Origin: Halorubrum alkaliphilum
GTDB lineage: Archaea > Halobacteriota > Halobacteria > Halobacteriales > Haloferacaceae
Direction: 5' to 3'
Assembly (NCBI RefSeq): GCF_017873815.1
Contig: NZ_JAGGKQ010000005.1
Coordinates: 1-64,000 of the forward strand
DNA: 64,000 nt
Part shown: in pieces, positions 54,921 through 63,824 of the stretch
Position numbering within the stretch: the first letter of the stretch is position 1
How the letters are laid out: each line of letters starts with the position of its first letter
The notes under the pieces: model-generated
What the model saw: the letters and a program-made list of their open reading frames with translations, nothing else
Told to the model about the DNA's origin: nothing
Database searches by the model: none
Translations under genes and position numbers: made by a program

Positions 54921-55712
54921 TCATTCGTCGAGCACGTCGTCGAAGTCGTACCAGCCGGCGTCGCGGCCGGAGAGCCACGCCGCGGCGTCGAGCGCCCCCT
55001 CCGCGAACACGCCGCGGTCGCCCGCGCGGTGAGTCAACTGGAGCGTCTCGCGGTTGCCCGCCAGCAACACCTCGTGTTCTCCGGTCACGTCGCCCGCGCG
55101 CCGGGCATGGACGCCGATCTCGCCCTCCTCGCGTGGGGCGTCGCCCTCGCGTCCGTGGACGCGGCGGTCGAGGCCGTCGCGAACGCTCTCGACGTCGCCG
55201 AGGAGCGTCTTCGCGGTGCCCGAGGGGGCGTCACGCTTCCCGTTGTGATGGGTCTCGGTGAGTTCGATGTCGTAGCCGGGAACCGCCGCGACCGCCTCGC
55301 GGACCGCCCGACGGAGTGCGGCGACCCCCCGAGCGAAGTTGGCCGCTTTTAAAAGTGGAACCGACGAGCTCGCGGCGTGGAGCCGACCGATCCCATCGTC
55401 GTCGAAGCCGGTCGTTCCCGTGACGACGGCGACGCCGGCGCCCGCAGCCGCCTCCGCGTACGACACGGCCGACTTCGGACCCGTGAAGTCGACCAGAACG
55501 TCCGGATCGGTCTCCGAGAGCAGGTCGGGGAGTCGGGCCGCGTCGGCGACCTCGACGCTCCCAACAGGCTCCGTCTCGGTACGGTTGACCGCGGCGACGA
55601 CCGCCGTGTCCTCGCGGGCCGACGCTGCCTCGATCACTTCACGACCCATGCGTCCGCCCGCACCCGTGACGAGGACACGGAGATCGCCGGCGTCTCTCCC
55701 GTCGGTCGTCAT
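54921..55712 (-). CDS. dapB: 4-hydroxy-tetrahydrodipicolinate reductase
   Basis: The NAD(P)H enzyme reduces the DapA product. The 263-residue protein has a Rossmann motif VLVTGAGGRMGREV (residues 12-25), the catalytic ELTETHHNGKRDAPSGTA region with His pair and Lys, and the C-terminal domain. Its start overlaps the dapA stop by 4 nt (ATGA). Confidence 0.96.
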   Translation of the reverse strand: MTTDGRDAGDLRVLVTGAGGRMGREVIEAASAREDTAVVAAVNRTETEPVGSVEVADAARLPDLLSETDPDVLVDFTGPKSAVSYAEAAAGAGVAVVTGTTGFDDDGIGRLHAASSSVPLLKAANFARGVAALRRAVREAVAAVPGYDIELTETHHNGKRDAPSGTAKTLLGDVESVRDGLDRRVHGREGDAPREEGEIGVHARRAGDVTGEHEVLLAGNRETLQLTHRAGDRGVFAEGALDAAAWLSGRDAGWYDFDDVLDE

Positions 55713-56686
55713 TCGACGGCCTCCACGGGGTCGGGCGCGTCGCCCTCGTACTCGGCGAGCAGTTCCCGGAGCGATTCGCGCCGCCCCTCGGAGAGTCGAG
55801 TGAGTGGCGATCGAACGGCCGGACCGCCGCGACCGCGAACGTACATCGCCTCCTTCACCGGGATCGGGTTGGTCTCGACGAACAGCTCGCGAACGAGCGG
55901 CGCGAGCTCGTGGTGGAGCTCGCGCGCTCGGTCGTAGTCGCCCGAGAGCGCCGCACCGACCATCGCACAGGACCGCTCCGGCTCGACGTTGGCGACGACG
56001 CTTATCGTTCCGGTTCCGCCGACCGAAAGCGTCGGGAGCGTGAGCCCGTCGTCGCCCGACAACACCGAGAACCGCTCGTCGCGGGTGCGCTCGACGATCT
56101 CGCTGATCCGGTTCAGGTCGCCGGACGCCGCCTTGTATCCCAGCACGTTGGGGTGTTCGGCGAGTTCGACGGCGACGTCGACGGGGATCGTCCGACCCGT
56201 TCGCGAGGGAACGTTGTAGACGATCTGCGGGAGGTCGACCGCGTCCGCGATCGTTCGGTAGTGTTCGAGGAAGCCGGCGGCTTCGGGCTTGTTGTAGTAC
56301 GGCGAGATGAGCAGCAGCCCGTCCGCCCCCGCGTCGGCGGCCCGGCGGGACAACGAGAGCGCCTCCGCGGTGTTGTTCGAGCCGGTGCCCGCGATGACGG
56401 GTACGTCGTTTAGCGCGTCACGCACGGTCTCGATGACCTCCACGTGCTCGTCGTGTGTCATCGTCGCCGACTCGCCGGTCGAGCCGGCGGGCACCACGCC
56501 ATCGACGCCCGCGCGCTCGAGGAACCGGGCGTTGTCGGCGAGCTGTTCGTGGTCGATCTCGTTCGAGTCGGTAAAGGGGGTCGTCATCGCTGGGTACACC
56601 CCCTCGAAGGGTTCGGACGTTCGGTCTCCTCCCGTCGATTCGTCGTCGGTCGTATACGGTGTGGTGGTCGTCGTTGGGGTCGTCAT
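55709..56686 (-). CDS. dapA: 4-hydroxy-tetrahydrodipicolinate synthase
   Basis: The aldolase condenses pyruvate with aspartate semialdehyde, the first committed lysine step. The 325-residue TIM barrel has the Schiff-base lysine K185 in LGYKAASGD, Tyr157 in VYNVPSRTGR and GSTGESATMTHDEH. The ATG at 56686 gives a Thr-rich 30-residue extension before the normal start of the fold (GVYPAMTTPFTD); an internal ATG at 56587 would give the usual length, so the start is not certain. It opens the dapABD-lysA-dapFE operon. Confidence 0.94.
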   Translation of the reverse strand: MTTPTTTTTPYTTDDESTGGDRTSEPFEGVYPAMTTPFTDSNEIDHEQLADNARFLERAGVDGVVPAGSTGESATMTHDEHVEVIETVRDALNDVPVIAGTGSNNTAEALSLSRRAADAGADGLLLISPYYNKPEAAGFLEHYRTIADAVDLPQIVYNVPSRTGRTIPVDVAVELAEHPNVLGYKAASGDLNRISEIVERTRDERFSVLSGDDGLTLPTLSVGGTGTISVVANVEPERSCAMVGAALSGDYDRARELHHELAPLVRELFVETNPIPVKEAMYVRGRGGPAVRSPLTRLSEGRRESLRELLAEYEGDAPDPVEAVE

Positions 56687-57030
56687 GGCTGGGTCGTGTC
56701 GGGTTCGGTATCGGTGGATGGTCAACGGTCGCACGTGAGTCCGAGGTCGTCCGGGACGGGGTCGCCACTCCCGCCTGTGGACGCGTCACGCGCGTTTCTT
56801 CGAGAAGAGCCGCGTCGCTGCCGGCGTCCGCGAACGGCGTTTCGACGCAGTGGCGGTCACGGCCGGAGGTACGGCGGTTTCATTCTTATACGTTGTGTCT
56901 CGATCCAAGTTCTGCCGACGAAACGGGCGAAACGGGACGGGACGGGACGGGACGGGACGGGACAGGACGGGTGAACGTCGTCTCCGGACGCCACACGTTT
57001 TTACGAGACGAACGCCACTGCTGACATCTG
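56687..57030. promoter_or_regulatory. Divergent dapA / HD-protein intergenic region
   Basis: No gene is seen in these 344 bp. A TATA-like TTTTTAC (56998-57004) sits 27-33 nt before the HD-protein ATG. A TATA box for dapA is not obvious. A pentanucleotide microsatellite occupies the middle. CTTATACG at about 56886 could be another promoter. Confidence 0.5.
56934..56968 (+). repeat. (GGGAC)n microsatellite
   Basis: Six perfect GGGAC units (56934-56963) are followed by AGGAC, between the divergent dapA and HD-domain genes and 60-95 bp from the HD start. The shorter phrase AAACGGGCGAAACGGG precedes it. Confidence 0.95.
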
Positions 57031-57852
57031 ATGAGCAAGCCAGCGGACGACGAACACGTCGAACATCGCGAGTACGACCCCGAAGCCGACCACGCGTTCC
57101 CCGACGAGCGGCTCAACGAGGTGCTCGATCGGGTCCTGACCGATCCGGAGATCACGACGTATCTGGAGGCACAGAACGTCAATCCGGTCGCCCGGAAGGG
57201 CTACAACGACCACGGCGAGAAACACGTCGAGATCGTTCGCGACCGGGCGCTCCAGCTCTACGACCTGCTTAAAGACGGCGGGGTGGAGTTCAACGGCGCG
57301 CGACAACAGGGGCTCGACGAAGCGGACGAGCCGGTGATCATCGTGCTGGCGGCGACTCTCCACGACATCGGCCACGTCGTCCACCGTGACGACCATCCGT
57401 ACTACTCGATCCCGCTCGCCGCCGATATCCTTGATCGGATCCTCCCCGAGTTCTACGACGTGCCCGAGCAGGTGCGGGTGAAAGCCGAGGTGCTCCACGC
57501 GATCCTCTGTCATCACACCGAGGAGGAGACGCTGACGCTGGAGGCCGGCGTCATTCGGATCGCCGACGGACTCGACATGGAACGCGGTCGGTCGCGGGTT
57601 CCCTACGAGAAGGGGGGTCGTGGGATCAACACCGTCTCCTCGCAGGCGATCGAGTCGGTCGTCCTTCGACCGGACGAAGAAACCTCCGCACAGGTGGAGA
57701 TCCGGATGAACAACGCTGCCGGCGTGTATCAGGTCGACTCCCTGTTGAAAGCCAAAGTCGAGGGGTCGTTGCTGGAGGACGAGGTCCGCATCGTCGCGAT
57801 CAACACGAAGGAGAACGGCGGCGAGGCGATCGTCGAACGGATCGAGCTGTAG
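57031..57852 (+). CDS. HD-domain phosphohydrolase-like protein
   Basis: The 273-residue protein has an HD metal site: HGEKHVEIVRDRA (first His, about residue 63), LAATLHDIGHVVHRDDH (HD pair, about 108-110) and downstream HAILCHHTEEETL. HD proteins hydrolyse phosphate esters of nucleotides or signalling molecules; substrate is unknown. A C-terminal domain (from about 195) resembles a small beta domain fused in archaeal family members. TATA-like TTTTTAC supports the start. Confidence 0.85.
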   Translation: MSKPADDEHVEHREYDPEADHAFPDERLNEVLDRVLTDPEITTYLEAQNVNPVARKGYNDHGEKHVEIVRDRALQLYDLLKDGGVEFNGARQQGLDEADEPVIIVLAATLHDIGHVVHRDDHPYYSIPLAADILDRILPEFYDVPEQVRVKAEVLHAILCHHTEEETLTLEAGVIRIADGLDMERGRSRVPYEKGGRGINTVSSQAIESVVLRPDEETSAQVEIRMNNAAGVYQVDSLLKAKVEGSLLEDEVRIVAINTKENGGEAIVERIEL

Positions 57853-57868
57853 CGACGGCTGTCGCGGC

Positions 57869-59260
57869 TCAGGGCCCTCGCCACGTCTCGTTCACGCCCG
57901 ATCGGCCGCTCCGCTCCGTCGGCTCGACGTCGGTCGCCACGGGCGTCGTCTCGACGAAATCGTCCACGGTCAGTCCGCCGTCGAGTTGGCTTCCCTCGTC
58001 GGCACCGCCGCCGATCACCGGCGCGAACGCGAACCCGTTCTCCGGCGATCCGATGGTCGCGATCCCGGGCTGATTGACGACGATACGGCCGACACGGAGG
58101 ACCTCTACCGCCCGTTTCACGCGTCGTTGACGGGTCGTGTGAACCGCCGCCGCGTGTGATCCCCCGAGGTCGGCCGCGAGCGACAGCGCTGACCCGAACC
58201 CGTCCCGCTCGTGGACCGTGATTCCCGGGATCCCCGGCAGCGTCGCCAGCGGGTCGTCGCGATCGACCGGGTCGACGACGAGGAACGCCGCGGTCCGCGC
58301 GTCCGGCGGGACGTCGAGTTCCGTCGTAAGCCACCGCGGGGAACACCCGCGTGTGGACTCCGGAACCGTTCCGTCGCGTGAGACCAGCGTTCGGAGTGCG
58401 TCCGTCTCGCGCTCCGAGAGGACGTATCCCCCTTCCGATCGAAGCTCGGAGATCACGTCGGCGCGAGCGTCGCTCGTCGTCACCAGTGCGGCGTCGGCGG
58501 CGGGGTGGGCACCGAAGTCGTACGTCGCCCCGACCGCGACGCTCGTCGCCACCTCGGCGGCCGGAACGGTGCCGTCGGCGACGGCGACGAGCCCGTCCGC
58601 CGAGGTACAGTAGTTGGGAGTCCCACACCGCTGTCCGGCGGCGACGGTCGCCGCCGAACCGGGCGCACAGACCATATCTGCCGACTCGAACAGGGAGTCA
58701 GTCGCGGGCTTGGACGGGGGTGCCGGCACCGTCGAGACGAGCTCCGGCGGAACGCCGACGTCTGCCAGCGCGTCCCGGATCGTCCCGACGACGACGTCAC
58801 AGGTCTCGATCGTCGACGGCGACGGCGCGAACACGATCGGGTTCCGTCCGGCGAGTGCGAACAGCGAGACGACGGCCGGAACGACGACCGGATGCGTGCT
58901 CGGCACCGCGGTACCCACGACGCCGACGGGTCGCGCGATCGTCAGGGTCCCCGCCCGGTCGTCGCGGTCGACGACGCCGACCGTGGACTCCGTGCGGACG
59001 TCCCGCCGAGCACCGCCGATCGCGGTCGCGATCTTCTCGGCCTTCGCGCCCGGGTGTCCCCGTCCCGTTTCGTCGGCCGCAAGTCGGCCGAACCGGGCCG
59101 CTGTCTCCGGATCCGCCAGCGTCTCCCCGACGGAGTCGACGACCCGGAATACCGTTCGCTCGTCCGCGTTCGCGAACTCGGCTCCGGCCGACCGCGCGTC
59201 CGCGACCACGCTCGCGACTCGGCCGTCCGATCCGGTCTCCGTGGTAGCGTCCCCGTTCAT
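57869..59260 (-). CDS. Aldehyde dehydrogenase family protein (EutE/AdhE-like)
   Basis: The 463-residue protein has the ALDH fold of the CoA-acylating acetaldehyde dehydrogenase branch: PVGVVGTAVPSTHPVVVP (nucleotide and entry region) and a probable catalytic Cys in QRCGTPNYCTSADGLVAV (about residue 245). EutE-like enzymes turn aldehydes plus CoA into acyl-CoA. An unusual Ser/Asp-rich N-terminal tail and weak conservation in the middle make activity uncertain. TATA-like ATATT at 59286-59290 (minus) is 26 nt from the ATG. It is divergent from the regulator-ATPase-TPR gene. Confidence 0.75.
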   Translation of the reverse strand: MNGDATTETGSDGRVASVVADARSAGAEFANADERTVFRVVDSVGETLADPETAARFGRLAADETGRGHPGAKAEKIATAIGGARRDVRTESTVGVVDRDDRAGTLTIARPVGVVGTAVPSTHPVVVPAVVSLFALAGRNPIVFAPSPSTIETCDVVVGTIRDALADVGVPPELVSTVPAPPSKPATDSLFESADMVCAPGSAATVAAGQRCGTPNYCTSADGLVAVADGTVPAAEVATSVAVGATYDFGAHPAADAALVTTSDARADVISELRSEGGYVLSERETDALRTLVSRDGTVPESTRGCSPRWLTTELDVPPDARTAAFLVVDPVDRDDPLATLPGIPGITVHERDGFGSALSLAADLGGSHAAAVHTTRQRRVKRAVEVLRVGRIVVNQPGIATIGSPENGFAFAPVIGGGADEGSQLDGGLTVDDFVETTPVATDVEPTERSGRSGVNETWRGP

Positions 59261-59382
59261 GCCCGATTCTCGCTCACCCGCACCCATATTCTCACCCCGT
59301 GACGGATTGTGTCAGGGCTCGACCCATCACCTCGGCGAAGAAACAGTTATGAAGGTGGGAACTGCTACCGACCAACGTACCT

Positions 59383-62300
59383 ATGGAGGACCTCCCGGCG
59401 CTGGTCGAGGTGGTACAACGCCGGCTCGATTTCCTCGAAACTCTGGTCGGGGAGCCCCTCCGAAAGCACGAACTGGTCGACGCGCTCGACTGCTCACGGT
59501 CGACGGTGAATCGCGCGATCGACGAGCTCGAAGCCGAGACGCTCGTGACTCGCGAAACGGACGGCTATCGAACGACGCTCACCGGCCAGCTCCTATCGAC
59601 GGGCTATCGGCGGTTTCTCACCGCCGCGACCGATGTCGACGCCGCTCGCGACGTACTCTCGCCCCTCGGGGCGGACGCGGACCTCTCGCCGACGGTCCTT
59701 CGCAGCGCCGACACGTACCGAGCGGCGGGTCCCGACCCGTACCGACCGCTCGAACGACTGGATCGGGCGGTCGTCGACGCCGATACGGTCGACGCCGCCC
59801 TTCCGACCCTTCCGTATCCCCGGCTGCTCGACCGGTGCCGAGCGGTCGCCGCCGGCGGTGGTGCCGTCCGTCTCGTGATGGACGACGAGCTGTATCGTCA
59901 CGCTCGGACGCGTTTCCCGGCCGATGTAGCGTCGCTCGCGGGTCAGGACGGCGTCGAGATACGGGCCGGCGGGACGATCGACGTGGGCCTCGTCGTCGCC
60001 GACGGGACCGTCATCACCCTCGTTTTCGATGAGGAGAGGAGCCTCCACGGCATCACGGAGTCGAGCAGTCCCGAAGCCGTCTCGTGGGGTCGCGATCGGA
60101 TCCGGTCGCTCGCCGACGCCGGTGACAACGTGGGCGACGAGCTCGCGGGGCTGGCGTCGGCGAGCAACGCCGGCGAGGTCGGTGGGACCGAGGACGGTGC
60201 GGCTGGCGGAGCAGCCGACGGGGGGGACGGCGAGAGGGACGGCAGGACGGCTGGAAGGAGATTCGTCGGAACGACCGGTAGTGTGGGCTCCGAGACGCTC
60301 GCGAGCCAGGGGTTCCTGACGCTGGACGACGACCGGCTCGACGGGAACCCGGAGCCGATCGGTCCGCTCAGAGCCCCCGCCTCGTTCGCTGAGGTCGCGG
60401 CCGGATACGTCCTCGACCGTACCGTCCCCGGAGAGACCGGCCGGTACTCGCTCGACGACCGCCTGTTCGAGGGGCTCTCGGACGGACGAGACCATCTGCT
60501 GGTCGGTCCCGCGGGGAGCGGAAAGAGCACGGTCTGTCGGAGCGTCGCGGTTCGATGGCACCGATCCGGCCGCGGACCGGTATTGTACCGTCGAGGCGAT
60601 TCCGAGGAACCGTTTACCGCGGTCGAGAGCCTTCGAGAACGGATATCGAACGCCGAGGGCGACGTGCTCGTCGTCGTCGAGGACGCCGTCACCCCGGCAG
60701 CGGCCCGGACGATGGCCGTCGCGAGGGGACTCGCTGGCCGATCGAACGTCTCCTTCCTGTTCGACGCACGGCGCGACGCGTACGACGACCCCGACGGACT
60801 CCCGCTCACGCCGGCGGACCTAGCGTACCGGCGGCGTATCGAGACGATCCGGATGCCACGACTCGACGAGGGGGAAGTCGAACGGTTCATCGACCACGTT
60901 GCCGACGTCACCGGGGCGTCGCTCGCGACGGATTCGGCGGCCCTACTCGGGACGATCCGGGGCCGTAACGCCGGCGAACCGGGCAGCGACCCCGGCGGTC
61001 GTGACGACTCGGACGACCCCGCCACCGCACCTGCCACTGACGGCCAAGGCGAGGTCTCCAGACTGATCCACCGGCTCGCCTCCGCCGCCACTCGCCCCGG
61101 CGACGAGCGCGGAACGCTAAGCTCACTTGAAGGCGAGATAGCTCGGATCGTCAGCGACCTCGACGAGCGACCGCCCCCCACGATGGATGTCGCGGTCCTC
61201 ATCAACCTGCTCAACGTCGCCGGATTCGACGACGTCCGCTCGCTCGCATACGTGCTCTTGGACGCCGGATCCGCTCGTGACGCTGGACCCTCCCGTGCTA
61301 CGGGATCCGCCCGTGACGCCGGATCCGAACCGACCGACTCGGAGGCGGTTCGTCGTGCGCTTGATCGGCTGGAGGGCACGGTCCTGATCCCCGAATCCGA
61401 CGGATCGACCCGGATGGTTCATGAGGAGTGGTCCGTCCTGTTCTTGGAGCGACTGCTCGACCGAGAGCCGGAGCCGGTCGTCGCCAGACGCGTCGGTCGA
61501 GTGTTGAGTCGTCTCCTCTCGCTGGCCGACGAACCCGCGAGACGGTCGCGTATCCGGCGCGCCTTCGGCGGTGACGCCCCTGCGATCGACGACATCGAGG
61601 CGGACCCGGTCTCGTGGGCGGAGACCACGGTCACCGCGGTGTACGACGTCGGTCGGTCGTATCCTCGTCTTGCGGGGTTGTACGGCCGGGTCCGGTACTC
61701 GTGGATCGATCTCCCCGAGGCCTGCCCCGACGACCTCCGGGAGCGTCCGCCGGAGTGGATCACGCGGATGTACATCGATGCCGGCGACCTCGACCGCGCG
61801 ACGGAGGCGCTTGACGCGTGGCGGCCCGCCTCGGCGGCCGGAGAGGCGAAGCGCCAGCGCGGGTTCGGTGACGTGGCCCGGCGTCGAGGCGAGCACGACA
61901 CGGCACTGGACCACTTCAATCGGGCGATAACCCTGTTTGAAGACACCGGAGACCGGGAGGGGCTCGCCGACGCCGTTCGCGGCCGGGGACAGGCCGCACA
62001 CTTCGCTGGCGAGTTCGAGACCGCGTACGAGGCCAGCTCTCGGGCTTACGCGCTCGCGGCATCGCTCGACGATCCGATCGCGGTCGCGAAGAGCCTGATG
62101 AACGTGGCGAACGCGCTCGACGCCATGGGCGACTCCGAGACCGTGATCGCCCACTACCGGCTCGCACATGAACTGTTCCAGACGTACGATGACGTCCATG
62201 GCGAGGCGAACGTGTCGACGAACCTCGGCGTGGCGCTCCGACGCAGGGGCGATCTCTCCGGGGCAAGACGGGCTGGGAGACGAGCGCTCGAAGGGTACCG

Positions 62301-63126
62301 GACGGTCGGTGACACCCACCGGGAAGCGATCGTCCTGGTGAACCTCGGCGCGATCGCCGAACAGCGGGGGGAACTCGGCACGGCACGGGAGCGATACCGG
62401 ACGGTCGAGTCGCTGGCGGAGCGAACCGGCTCGGAACCCCACCGGGGGTTCGCCCTGAACGGACTCGGATCGGTCGCGCTCCGGGAGCACGCGCTCGACG
62501 AGGCCGAGCGACTGTCGCGGGACGCACTGGCGGCCTTCGAGGGGATCGACGCCGACCACCGAACCGCCATGGTGTCGACACAACTCGCGGAGATCGCCGT
62601 CGAGCGAGGCGACGCCAACGAGGCCGAGCGATGGCTCTCCCGGTCGGCGGAGCTGCTCGACGACCACGCGGGTCGTAAACGTACTGCGGCCCTCAACCAC
62701 GTACGCGGCAGGAAGCTCAGGCTACAAGGGGACCTCCCCGCGGCCGAACGCGCGCTCTCGTCCGCTCTCGAGGACGCCGAATCAGGCGGATTTATGGACC
62801 TAAAAACGCGGATACTCGCTACGCTCGGCCAGATCGCTGCCGAGCGGGGAGAGAACCGGATCGCGGTCGATCGGCTCGTGACCGCTATCGAGCAGGGGAC
62901 GGTCTACGAGTGTGAAACGGGCCTCTCCGACGCGTCAGACGCGTTGGAGTCGCTGGTGCCCGATCACGAGTTGCCGGGAGCCGACCGGGAAGCGACCGGA
63001 GCGGATGTCGTTCGGGAGGCGATCGAGGCGGTCGGCTCCGGGATCGAGATCGACGACGACGCGTGTCGCGAGTTGGCCGAACGCTGGCGGCTCGTGTCGC
63101 AATCGCTTTCCGCGCGGCAGGGGTAG
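59383..63126 (+). CDS. HTH regulator - P-loop ATPase - TPR fusion protein (STAND-like)
   Basis: The 1247-residue protein has three parts. Residues 1-60 are a winged helix-turn-helix (LVDALDCSRSTVNRAIDELE) followed by a FilR1-like haloarchaeal regulator domain to about 230. Residues 330-560 are a P-loop ATPase with Walker A GPAGSGKST (375-383) and Walker B DVLVVVEDA (427-435). From about 790 to 1190 there are about eight 40-residue TPR-like repeats (MNVANALDAMGDSE, NLGVALRRRGDLS, NLGAIAEQRGELG). This resembles signal-transducing STAND ATPases such as MalT, with DNA binding at the opposite end. Disordered linkers separate the parts. Target and signal are unknown. Confidence 0.8.
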   Translation: MEDLPALVEVVQRRLDFLETLVGEPLRKHELVDALDCSRSTVNRAIDELEAETLVTRETDGYRTTLTGQLLSTGYRRFLTAATDVDAARDVLSPLGADADLSPTVLRSADTYRAAGPDPYRPLERLDRAVVDADTVDAALPTLPYPRLLDRCRAVAAGGGAVRLVMDDELYRHARTRFPADVASLAGQDGVEIRAGGTIDVGLVVADGTVITLVFDEERSLHGITESSSPEAVSWGRDRIRSLADAGDNVGDELAGLASASNAGEVGGTEDGAAGGAADGGDGERDGRTAGRRFVGTTGSVGSETLASQGFLTLDDDRLDGNPEPIGPLRAPASFAEVAAGYVLDRTVPGETGRYSLDDRLFEGLSDGRDHLLVGPAGSGKSTVCRSVAVRWHRSGRGPVLYRRGDSEEPFTAVESLRERISNAEGDVLVVVEDAVTPAAARTMAVARGLAGRSNVSFLFDARRDAYDDPDGLPLTPADLAYRRRIETIRMPRLDEGEVERFIDHVADVTGASLATDSAALLGTIRGRNAGEPGSDPGGRDDSDDPATAPATDGQGEVSRLIHRLASAATRPGDERGTLSSLEGEIARIVSDLDERPPPTMDVAVLINLLNVAGFDDVRSLAYVLLDAGSARDAGPSRATGSARDAGSEPTDSEAVRRALDRLEGTVLIPESDGSTRMVHEEWSVLFLERLLDREPEPVVARRVGRVLSRLLSLADEPARRSRIRRAFGGDAPAIDDIEADPVSWAETTVTAVYDVGRSYPRLAGLYGRVRYSWIDLPEACPDDLRERPPEWITRMYIDAGDLDRATEALDAWRPASAAGEAKRQRGFGDVARRRGEHDTALDHFNRAITLFEDTGDREGLADAVRGRGQAAHFAGEFETAYEASSRAYALAASLDDPIAVAKSLMNVANALDAMGDSETVIAHYRLAHELFQTYDDVHGEANVSTNLGVALRRRGDLSGARRAGRRALEGYRTVGDTHREAIVLVNLGAIAEQRGELGTARERYRTVESLAERTGSEPHRGFALNGLGSVALREHALDEAERLSRDALAAFEGIDADHRTAMVSTQLAEIAVERGDANEAERWLSRSAELLDDHAGRKRTAALNHVRGRKLRLQGDLPAAERALSSALEDAESGGFMDLKTRILATLGQIAAERGENRIAVDRLVTAIEQGTVYECETGLSDASDALESLVPDHELPGADREATGADVVREAIEAVGSGIEIDDDACRELAERWRLVSQSLSARQG

Positions 63127-63133
63127 CGCGAGT

Positions 63134-63667
63134 ATGAGCGACAGCGAGGACCTCGCCGACCTGCGGACGGGTGCCGACTACCAGTTCGGTGCGGGGGCCG
63201 GCGAAGCGCTGTTCCCGTCGGAGGGGACCGTGACGATCCGGCGGTCCAGCGGCGGACGACCGCGACAGATCATCGACGGCGACGTCGACGACACGCCCGG
63301 CAGTCCCGAAGGGGACAGGCTGGTGTCGTACGGCACCGACGGGCGGTTCACCCTCGGGATCACGGGCGCGAAACGGCTCCAAGCCGCGTTCCCGGACTCG
63401 ACACACCGGATCGTCGTCGGCTCCGAGAGCGAGCCGTACGTGCGGGACGGCCGAAACACCTTCGCGAAGTTCGTAACCGCGGCTGACGAGGGGATCCGCC
63501 CCGGCGACGAGGTGCTCGTCGTCGACGGCGACGACACGCTGTTCGCCGTCGGGCGCGCCGAACTATCGGGCGCGGAAGCGCTCGCTTTCGAGAGCGGCGT
63601 CGCCGTCAAGGTCCGCCACGGCGTCGGTAACGATGTACCTGCCGAAACCCTCCCCGAGGATCTCTGA
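63134..63667 (+). CDS. PUA-domain protein
   Basis: The 177-residue protein has a PUA RNA-binding domain in its second half (about 95-165; NTFAKFVTAADEGIRPGDEVLVVDGDDTLFAVGRAELSG in part) and a first half that resembles the domain preceding PUA in archaeosine transglycosylase family proteins. It probably binds structured RNA such as tRNA. The ATG at 63134 follows the previous stop by 7 nt, so it may be translated with the TPR fusion gene. Confidence 0.8.
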   Translation: MSDSEDLADLRTGADYQFGAGAGEALFPSEGTVTIRRSSGGRPRQIIDGDVDDTPGSPEGDRLVSYGTDGRFTLGITGAKRLQAAFPDSTHRIVVGSESEPYVRDGRNTFAKFVTAADEGIRPGDEVLVVDGDDTLFAVGRAELSGAEALAFESGVAVKVRHGVGNDVPAETLPEDL

Positions 63668-63824
63668 CGCGCTCCCGCCGCCGAAGGCGCGAGTATTCCT
63701 CTCACAGACGGATCAAGTTGAGTTCCTCAGGGGTGACCGAAATGCTCCATCCTGAAGCTGGCTGAACCTCAGCATACCCTTTTGAGATCTGACCGCGACG
63801 ATCCGTTCGGCTGACGGGGTATCG
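63668..63824. other. Convergent intergenic region
   Basis: This 157-bp gap lies between two converging genes. CCTCAGGGGTGACC and GGCTGAACCTCAGCATACCCTTTTGAG suggest weak folding and a T-run terminator near 63778-63783. No gene is seen. Confidence 0.4.
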
